Part shown: piece by piece, positions 58,002 through 64,000 of the stretch
Position numbering within the stretch: the stretch's first letter is position 1
Layout: the number at the start of each line of letters is the position of its first letter
Source: Jeotgalibacillus malaysiensis
Lineage (GTDB): Bacteria > Bacillota > Bacilli > Bacillales > Jeotgalibacillaceae
Direction of reading: 5' to 3'
DNA length: 64,000 bases
Assembly (NCBI GenBank): GCA_000818095.1
Contig: CP009416.1
Span: forward strand, 2,092,501-2,156,500
Program-made: the position numbers and the translations under genes
The notes under the pieces: generated by a model
Seen by the model: only the letters and a program-made list of their open reading frames with translations
Databases searched by the model: none
Told to the model about the DNA's origin: nothing

Positions 58002-59207
58002 TTAAAACTGATCATATAAAGTAAATAATGGCACCATGATTGCTAAGACAATTACGCCTACGACAGCTGCAAGAATTACGATCATGATCGGTTCGATGAG
58101 TGATTTCAATGTATCTACTGTTCTCTCAACCTCTGCTTCGTAGAATTCTGCTATATTCTCGAGCATCATATCGAGTGTTCCACTTTTCTCTCCGATTGCA
58201 GTCATCTGATAGACCATCGGTGGAAAGATCCAGCTTTTAGATAACGGCTCTGACAGAGTGCCTCCTGTCTGGAGATTCGTTCGTGCTTCAGCCAGTACTT
58301 TTTCTATTGCCGGATGATCCATCACGCGCTGAACAATTGTAATCGCCTGTAGAATCGGGACAGAGCTTGCAAAAAGTGAAGACAGTGTCCGAGTCATTCT
58401 CGCAATCAATGATTTTTGCAGTAATGAACCAAAAATCGGGAGTTTCAGCCACATAACTGATAATGAGTAACGAAAGGAGCTGCTCCTTTTAAGAGCTACA
58501 GAAAAGCCTATTAAAATCCCTGCCAGCAGTAAAAAGATCAGCCACCAATATGATTGGATCAATTCACTTATTCCCAGTACGGCTTTTGTAATGGCAGGAA
58601 GTTCAGCATCCATCTGAGCGAACATATCTGTAAAACGCGGTACAATCGTCGTCATCAAAAACACGACGACAGCAAACGTCAGAAACGTCAGCATGATCGG
58701 ATAAGCTAGTGCTGACTGAACTTTTTTTCTAAGGTTATACTGCTTTTCAAAGTAATCAGCGAGCCGTTCAAGTGTTTCATCAAGACGACCAGATGCTTCC
58801 CCGGCTTTAATCATATTTATAAAAATTGCCGGAAAAATTTTAGGATATTTTCCAACCGCATCTGAAAGCGAAGTTCCTGTCTGGATATCCTCTTTAACAA
58901 TTAAAAGTGTTTTCTGAAGCTGCTTTCCGGAAACCTGTGAGGCGAGGATCCCTGTTGAATCAACGATAGGAATACCGGCTTTAATCAAAGTTGAAAACTG
59001 CCTGCAGAACACGACAAAGTCCTTATGACTGACTTGTGGCTTCAGATAAATTTCTTTGTGAAGCAGGTTATTAGATGGTGAGATCTCGCGGATGCTGATT
59101 CCGTCCTCACGTAATTTAGCAACCGCCTGTCTTTCTGAGATTGAATCTATCGTCCCTTTTTTCAAAAGGCCTTTTGAAGTTCGTCCGGTGTATTTATAAA
59201 TCGTCAT
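58002..59207 (-). CDS. pilC: PilC/GspF inner-membrane platform protein
   Basis: 401 residues. Two GspF domains (about 65-190 and 265-390) with three membrane segments (about 165-190, 215-235, 370-395). Typical signatures are FVVFCRQFSTLIKAGIPIV, MIKAGEASGRLDETLERLADY and MTAIGEKSGTLDMMLEN. Its start overlaps the pilT stop by 4 nt. It couples the ATPases to pilus assembly. Confidence 0.95.
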   Translation of the reverse strand: MTIYKYTGRTSKGLLKKGTIDSISERQAVAKLREDGISIREISPSNNLLHKEIYLKPQVSHKDFVVFCRQFSTLIKAGIPIVDSTGILASQVSGKQLQKTLLIVKEDIQTGTSLSDAVGKYPKIFPAIFINMIKAGEASGRLDETLERLADYFEKQYNLRKKVQSALAYPIMLTFLTFAVVVFLMTTIVPRFTDMFAQMDAELPAITKAVLGISELIQSYWWLIFLLLAGILIGFSVALKRSSSFRYSLSVMWLKLPIFGSLLQKSLIARMTRTLSSLFASSVPILQAITIVQRVMDHPAIEKVLAEARTNLQTGGTLSEPLSKSWIFPPMVYQMTAIGEKSGTLDMMLENIAEFYEAEVERTVDTLKSLIEPIMIVILAAVVGVIVLAIMVPLFTLYDQF

Positions 59208-60259
59208 GAAAACTCACCTGTCTGGAGGTGATGCTGAACATCATCATATTTCACTTTTCCTGCCTGCAGCAGCTGCTGAACTGACATCTGCAGCGTATGC
59301 ATCCCCGAAGCTCTTCCTGTCTGGAGTACGTTTGGAATCTGATGTGTTTTTTCACTTCTAATCAGATTGGCTACAGACGGAAGGTTAATCAGTACCTCTG
59401 TAGCTGCTACTCTCCCTGAGCCATCTGCTGCAGTGAAAAGCCTTTGTGAGATGACGGCCTGGAGTACAGAAGCAAGCTGCGTTCTGATCTGCCCCTGCTG
59501 ATGAGGTTCAAAAACATCAATTATCCTGTCAATCGTCTGCGCAGCGCCACTTGTATGTAATGTCGCAAGTACCAGGTGACCAGTTTCAGCCGCAGTAATA
59601 GCAGTTGAAATCGTTTCTAGGTCTCTCATTTCTCCAACAAGAATAATATCTGGATCTTGTCTTAATGCTGAGCGCAGACCGTTCGCAAAGCTTCTGGTAT
59701 CAAGCCCAACTTCACGCTGGTTTACCATGGATTTTCTGTGCTGATGCAGATACTCTATTGGATCTTCAAGTGTTATCACATGTTTTGACTGTTCTCTATT
59801 AATATGATCAATCATCGCTGCTAATGTTGTTGATTTTCCGGAACCAGTCGGACCAGTTACTAAGATAAGCCCTTGAGGTTTTTTACACAGATCAGGAATC
59901 ACCTGCGGAAGATTTAGGTCGCTGAAAGCAGGAATGATATTTGTGATCACACGGATTGCAATTGCTACTGAATTTCGCTGATGGTAAGCATTAACCCTGA
60001 ATCTTGACACGTCAGGGAGACTATAGCTGAAATCTATCTCCCCTTTTTGTAAAAATTCATCCAGACGGTGATCAGGAATCATTTCAGTTGCAATTCTCAT
60101 CAGTTCTTTCGGAATAAATTTTTCCTCACCAAGCTGCTGCAGTACCCCGTCTACGCGGCAGATCGGTGTAGAAGCTACAGTCAGGTGAAGATCTGATGCC
60201 TTCATTCGGTGCGCCTTTAATAAAAGCTCTTTAATATCGTATTGTTCCACTTGATTCAC
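59204..60259 (-). CDS. pilT: Type IV pilus retraction ATPase PilT
   Basis: 351 residues. Walker A VTGPTGSGKSTTLAAMID near 137-153, ASP box TLEDPIEYL, Walker B ILVGEMRDLETI and His box LATLHTSGAAQTIDRIID. PilT-specific features: KASDLHLTVAST near 17-28 and a late LINLPSVANLIRSEKTHQIP helix similar to the AIRNLIRE retraction motif. It powers pilus retraction (twitching, DNA uptake). It overlaps pilC and lies 1 nt after pilB. Confidence 0.94.
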   Translation of the reverse strand: MNQVEQYDIKELLLKAHRMKASDLHLTVASTPICRVDGVLQQLGEEKFIPKELMRIATEMIPDHRLDEFLQKGEIDFSYSLPDVSRFRVNAYHQRNSVAIAIRVITNIIPAFSDLNLPQVIPDLCKKPQGLILVTGPTGSGKSTTLAAMIDHINREQSKHVITLEDPIEYLHQHRKSMVNQREVGLDTRSFANGLRSALRQDPDIILVGEMRDLETISTAITAAETGHLVLATLHTSGAAQTIDRIIDVFEPHQQGQIRTQLASVLQAVISQRLFTAADGSGRVAATEVLINLPSVANLIRSEKTHQIPNVLQTGRASGMHTLQMSVQQLLQAGKVKYDDVQHHLQTGEFS

Positions 60260-60260
60260 C

Positions 60261-61925
60261 TCACTGTGACAATGAAGATACTCTGAGAATTTCGTTGATT
60301 GTAGTCTGACCCAATGCTGCTTTATTCAGACCGTCCTCATGAAGGAATGCTGAGTTTTCTTTCATATACTGCTTAATACTCGAAGTAGCAGCCCTTGTTA
60401 CGATTAATTCCTTTAAACCATCATCCACATTCAGTACTTCATGAATCGCCATTCTGCCTTTATAGCCGGTATGATCACAAGATGGGCAGCCATTTCCCTG
60501 AGCCAATTCAGTAAATTGAATTTTATACGCCTGTAACAGTTCTTTTTCAGAATGGTCAGGCTCGTATAATACTTTACAATCCCTGCAGACTTTTCTGACT
60601 AGCCGCTGTGCAATCACTCCTGTCAGAGAAGATGCAATTAAAAATGGTTCAATCCCCATATCTGCAAGCCTCGTAACTGTTTCAGGAGCACTGTTTGTAT
60701 GAAGCGTACTTAAAACCAGGTGCCCTGTCAGAGATGCGCGTATAGCAATTTCAGCTGTTTCCTGATCACGAATTTCCCCGATCATAACAATATCCGGATC
60801 CTGCCTCAGAATGCTTCTGAGTCCTTTGGCGAAAGTTAAGCCAACATCCTCATTAACCTGAATCTGATTAATCCCATGCATCTGATATTCAACCGGATCC
60901 TCTACAGTTAAAATATTGACTGCTTCCTCATTCAGTTCATTCAGCGCTGCATACAGCGTGGATGATTTACCTGAACCGGTGGGCCCGGTAATTAAAATAA
61001 TACCGTTTGGATTTTTGATCATTTTCATAAAACTGTTCAGATTCTGTTCTGAGAAATTAAGATGTTTAAGTGCAGTTAACTGATTTGATAAATCATGGAG
61101 TCTTAACACCATTTTTTCTCCATATACAGTTGGAAGGGAAGACAGTCGAATATCAACCGGCTTCTGATTGATCACTGTTTTTATCCTGCCATCCTGCGGA
61201 ACTCTCGTTTCAGTTATATTTAAGTTCCCCATAATTTTTAAGCGGGCAAGTACGACGTTCTGCATATTCTTCGGTAAAGAACGATCCTTACGTATAACGC
61301 CATCAACCCTGAACCGGACTGTCATGTCCCGCTCTTGAGGATCAAAATGAATGTCACTTGCTTTTTGAGAAAGTGCTGAAGAAATGATTTGATTAACAAG
61401 TCTGACCATTGGTGAATCGACATTTGTCAGATCATCATCCGCATCAGTCTGATTGCCGTTGACATCCATTAATGCTTCATCCATAGATGACTGCATCTCA
61501 AAATACCGACTGACATACTTTGACAGCTGCTCTTTTGTTGCAATGCTCGGTTCGATCTGACAGCCAGTTGCCATTCGAAGCTCTTCAATTGCAAAGTAAT
61601 CCATTGGATCAGCCATCGCTACTGTTAGCTTATTACGTTCTTTTTTAAGCGGAATGATCAGATTACTTTTGGCAAGTTCAGCCGGAACTAATTGAATAAG
61701 TTCTGAATGTATGCTGAATCGAGATAAATCCACATGGGGTATACCAAGCTGGAATTCCAGCACTTCAATCAGCTGTCTCTCAGTGATCATTCCTTTATTG
61801 ATAAAATAATCACCAAGTTTCTCATTTTCACTTTTAGCGGTCAGTGCTTCTTCCAGCTCGTTTGACGTCACCATACCTGATTCGACGAGCAGATCCCCTA
61901 ACCTTTTTCTGCCTACTGAACTCAA
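60261..61925 (-). CDS. pilB: Type IV pilus assembly ATPase PilB with MshEN-like N-terminal domain
   Basis: 554 residues. N-terminal domain (about 5-70) has two motifs of the MshEN type: KRLGDLLVESGMVTSNELEE and KLGDYFINKGMITERQLIEV, separated by a short linker; MshEN domains bind c-di-GMP. The ATPase core has VTGPTGSGKSSTLYAALN near 314-330, TVEDPVEYQ, MIGEIRDQETAEIA and LVLSTLHTNSAPETV. A tetracysteine zinc motif (CRDCKVLY ... CPSCDHTGYKGR) lies near 445-495. It powers extension. It follows the VanW-like gene by 15 nt. Confidence 0.94.
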   Translation of the reverse strand: MSSVGRKRLGDLLVESGMVTSNELEEALTAKSENEKLGDYFINKGMITERQLIEVLEFQLGIPHVDLSRFSIHSELIQLVPAELAKSNLIIPLKKERNKLTVAMADPMDYFAIEELRMATGCQIEPSIATKEQLSKYVSRYFEMQSSMDEALMDVNGNQTDADDDLTNVDSPMVRLVNQIISSALSQKASDIHFDPQERDMTVRFRVDGVIRKDRSLPKNMQNVVLARLKIMGNLNITETRVPQDGRIKTVINQKPVDIRLSSLPTVYGEKMVLRLHDLSNQLTALKHLNFSEQNLNSFMKMIKNPNGIILITGPTGSGKSSTLYAALNELNEEAVNILTVEDPVEYQMHGINQIQVNEDVGLTFAKGLRSILRQDPDIVMIGEIRDQETAEIAIRASLTGHLVLSTLHTNSAPETVTRLADMGIEPFLIASSLTGVIAQRLVRKVCRDCKVLYEPDHSEKELLQAYKIQFTELAQGNGCPSCDHTGYKGRMAIHEVLNVDDGLKELIVTRAATSSIKQYMKENSAFLHEDGLNKAALGQTTINEILRVSSLSQ

Positions 61926-61940
61926 TGCTGAACACCTCTA

Positions 61941-63212
61941 TTACTTCGGGTTATTTTCATTTATTTTTTTGTCAGGGTCCTGATGAATTTCAGATTCATT
62001 CGAATAATTAGAGCCTGACTGTTCGGCCGGATCATCTGCAGGATCTGAAGTATCTTTATCTTCCTGTTCAGATGCTTCTGGCTGTGTTTGATCCTGCGGG
62101 CCGCTCGCAGCAGAGGGCTGATTTACGGCAGGAGCAATTGAAGAGACTTCGATGATCGCAGGGACAGGTGCATAGAAGTCTCGTGTGAACGGTACATCTT
62201 CCATCACTTCATCTGATGGCTGAAGCTTTGTCTGATAGACCTGCACTTGAAACCCCTCTTCTCCCTTTTGAATCTGTTGTTCTTCACCGGACTCAAGCAG
62301 ATTTGAAAACCGCTTGATCGTTCTCGGCTCCACAAGATTGCTCTGGACCAGTTCAATGCTGTAACGCTCAGGGTCTGCAGTTGTTAACGTAACAGTAAGC
62401 TGATTGCCAGCTGAACTCGCCTTTATCATCATTTGAAAATCAGACTGATTAAATATTTTCAGATCCTTATTTTCTTCGAGACTGATTGCGGCTTCAAGGC
62501 CGGGCTTTGTATAATCCGGTGGTCTTATTCCAGCATGACGCTCTGAGATAACAGCACCTGTTTGCAAAAACAACTGATAAAGTGCAGATGCCGCAATCAA
62601 CCCTTCTTCACTGTCATTAAAATATGTCTCATTAAATGAGAAGTCGCTCTGTGCAGGAATGGAAACAGAAGAAATTAAATCAGCTGCCTTTGATGCGTAG
62701 CCAGTCGTCATCTGGATCTCCAATGGTTCATTTAGGCCGGACTGCTTTGAAGAAGCTGTATTCAAATCTTCATATACAAGTCTTTCAGCAAGCATAATCA
62801 ATTTTTTTCTTGTCATTTCTGTATTGATTACATCTGAATATGGTGCCAGGTAGTCTTCATCCAGGTCAGCTGACAGTGAAAATGTAACCAGTTCATTTCG
62901 CTCCCAAAACGCAAACCATGGTGTTTGTAATGCCTCTTCAAGCGATTTGTAACTTTGCACCAGGTCAAAATCAAAATATGTACGAGGAATCTCTAATGTA
63001 CCTTCAGGATAACTGACAGTGATTGTCCCACGGTTTTTCCATTCAGCAATCGCACCGGCAGTCTGAAGCTTCATTTCCCTAAGATCCATTCGTTCTATCG
63101 TAAAGCCTTTATCTGAAGCAGCTGAGCTTTCGGAAAAATAGAGAATTGAGCCGAAAGACAGCAGTAGTACAGGTATTAATAACAAGACAATCTTAACTAC
63201 TTTACTTTTCAT
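61941..63212 (-). CDS. VanW/G5-like secreted or membrane protein at the head of the pilus operon
   Basis: 423 residues: signal anchor (about 6-28), an unassigned domain, then a divergent VanW-like domain (about 185-280: SIPAQSDFSFNETYF, LYQLFLQTGAVISERHAGIRPPDYTKPGLEAAI). The usual VanW GGG(I/V)CQ motif is replaced by EEGLIAAS, so the Cys-Gln is missing. The last ~75 residues are a disordered Ser/Pro/Glu/Asp/Gln tail. VanW proteins occur in T4P clusters of other Firmicutes; function there is unknown. Confidence 0.65.
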   Translation of the reverse strand: MKSKVVKIVLLLIPVLLLSFGSILYFSESSAASDKGFTIERMDLREMKLQTAGAIAEWKNRGTITVSYPEGTLEIPRTYFDFDLVQSYKSLEEALQTPWFAFWERNELVTFSLSADLDEDYLAPYSDVINTEMTRKKLIMLAERLVYEDLNTASSKQSGLNEPLEIQMTTGYASKAADLISSVSIPAQSDFSFNETYFNDSEEGLIAASALYQLFLQTGAVISERHAGIRPPDYTKPGLEAAISLEENKDLKIFNQSDFQMMIKASSAGNQLTVTLTTADPERYSIELVQSNLVEPRTIKRFSNLLESGEEQQIQKGEEGFQVQVYQTKLQPSDEVMEDVPFTRDFYAPVPAIIEVSSIAPAVNQPSAASGPQDQTQPEASEQEDKDTSDPADDPAEQSGSNYSNESEIHQDPDKKINENNPK

Positions 63213-63326
63213 TCAGCCCGATCCTTTCCGCTTATATTACCTATGTATTTTATCCTATTTTTCCTCATTGAAACAATAAAAATAAATAATAAGACTTATA
63301 TGTCTTTACACAAACAATACTCTATT

Positions 63327-63355
63327 AGTATAGATTTTTTAAAAACACATAACAA
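63327..63355 (-). promoter_or_regulatory. Candidate promoter of the pilus operon
   Basis: TTGTTA (63350-63355), 17 nt, TATACT (63327-63332) on the minus strand, between the GGDEF gene and the VanW-like gene. A second match TTGTTT-17/18-TAAAAT lies closer to the start codon. Confidence 0.6.
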
Positions 63356-63374
63356 CCTGTGATGTATAGTTCTT

Positions 63375-63420
63375 TATACGCAAAGTGAGCATTTTTAACA
63401 AAATGCTCACTTTGCGTATA
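63375..63420. repeat. Perfect 21-bp hairpin at the 3' end of the GGDEF gene
   Basis: 63375-63395 and 63400-63420 are exact reverse complements with a 4-nt loop (TAAC). On the minus strand the first arm contains the last codons and stop (63407-63409) of the GGDEF gene. The sequence after the stem (AAGAACTA) has no U-run, so it is not a classical terminator. Confidence 0.9.
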
Positions 63421-64000
63421 CTGCCACCTTATTCCGTCCTTTTTGCTTAGCACCTATATAGAGTGCCCTGTCAGCGTTTCTCAACAGATTTTTTGAGGAA
63501 TCGGTATCTTCAGGTGATGATGCCACCCCGATACTGACGGTCATTTTAATTTCAGACATTTCTCTGTTTTTACTCAGATCATGCTGGATTTCAAATGTAC
63601 AGTTTTCAACTGTGTTTCTGATTTTTTCTCCAATCATTTGTGCTTCCTTTTTTGTTTTGCCGCTTACTAAAAGAACGAATTCTTCCCCGCCGTATCTTGC
63701 AATCAAAGCGTCTTTTCCGGCGGTTTCAATTAATAATCCCGCAAGTTCCTTTAGCAGATCATTCCCACTCTCATGCCCATATGTATCATTAACCTTTTTA
63801 AAATGGTCGATATCCAGCAAAATGAGTGAGAGTGCATTCATGTGACCTTTTTGAAGACGGTCAAACTCCTTCTCTAAATGTTCATTAAAATACCTAAAAT
63901 TATATAGCCCTGTTAAAGCACAGCGCTCACTTCTTTTAACATTGCGCTGGTAATTCCTTGCGTTTTGCATGGCAATGGCAAGGTAAGAACATAGAATCTC
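63407..64000 (-). CDS. Diguanylate cyclase, C-terminal GGDEF domain (gene start outside the window)
   Basis: 198 residues visible; the frame is open to the window edge at 64000, so the N-terminus (probably a GAF domain, as SYLAIAMQNARNYQ looks like a GAF end helix) is missing. GGDEF features: ALTGLYNFRYFNEHLE, LDIDHFKKVNDTYGHESGND, active-site RYGGEEFVLLV and TVSIGVASS. The I-site Arg of RxxD is absent (GKD in that place), so product inhibition may be lost. The D of the usual DxLTGLxN is Cys. It lies upstream of the pilus operon. Confidence 0.9.
   Translation of the reverse strand, partial: EILCSYLAIAMQNARNYQRNVKRSERCALTGLYNFRYFNEHLEKEFDRLQKGHMNALSLILLDIDHFKKVNDTYGHESGNDLLKELAGLLIETAGKDALIARYGGEEFVLLVSGKTKKEAQMIGEKIRNTVENCTFEIQHDLSKNREMSEIKMTVSIGVASSPEDTDSSKNLLRNADRALYIGAKQKGRNKVAVYAK

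Overview
The window is chromosomal DNA of a low-GC, Gram-positive, Bacillales-type bacterium. Its gene order follows the Bacillus subtilis stretch yrrS-greA-udk-yrrM-mltG-alaS-recD2-trmU-cymR-rarA-aspS-hisS-relA-apt-recJ-secDF-tgt-queA-ruvBA-safA-pheA-obg-spo0B-rpmA-rplU-spoIVF-minDC-mreDCB-radC-maf-comC. Strong AGGAGG-type ribosome sites, T-box leaders, a 6S RNA beside aspS and a Spo0B/SpoIVF set all fit Bacillaceae/Caryophanaceae. Jeotgalibacillus is my guess at genus, from overall impression only. Almost every gene is on the minus strand; the few plus-strand genes are rarA, a SH3b amidase, the spoVB remnant, yrzE and niaR. Protein calls rest on motif recognition and remembered family sequences, not on searches.

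Layout. 1-5.0 kb: transcription, nucleotide and cell-wall genes (yrrS partial, greA, udk, trmR, mltG, yrzB, ruvX, ireB). 5.0-14.1 kb: alaS with a T-box, recD2, a TPR protein, the sulfur-transfer pair mnmA and cysteine desulfurase, and cymR. 14.2-26.4 kb: rarA, an ABC exporter, tcdA, 6S RNA, aspS-hisS with a His T-box, a secreted amidase, dtd and rsh. 26.5-38.9 kb: apt, recJ, secDF, comN, yajC, tgt, queA and ruvBA behind an apparent LexA box. 39-49.7 kb: bofC, safA, niaR, pheA/pheB, obg, spo0B, L27/Prp/L21, RNase G, spoIVFB/FA and minDC. 49.6-53.5 kb: mreDCB, radC and maf. 53.5-64 kb: a complete type IV pilus operon (PilB, PilT, PilC, pilin, PilM, PilN, PilO-like, prepilin peptidase) led by a VanW-like protein and preceded by a diguanylate cyclase.

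Most notable is damage confined to sporulation genes. spoVB looks internally deleted to 162 codons, spoIVFB carries a frameshift plus a 33-bp tandem duplication, safA is split over two reading frames by two opposite frameshifts, and bofC keeps only its N-terminal domain. The housekeeping genes between them are intact. Spo0B and SpoIVFA still look whole, so this may be a lineage losing sporulation. Second is the pilus locus: its PilB has an N-terminal MshEN-like (c-di-GMP binding) region and a GGDEF gene lies immediately upstream, which suggests c-di-GMP control of pili.

Non-coding elements include two copies of a ~140-bp dispersed repeat with conserved inverted ends and a different middle, a perfect 21-bp REP-like inverted repeat, two T-box leaders with readable specifier codons (GCA, CAC), 6S RNA with promoter and terminator, an L21 leader, and about a dozen terminators. 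No tRNA, rRNA, CRISPR array, prophage or transposase gene was seen.
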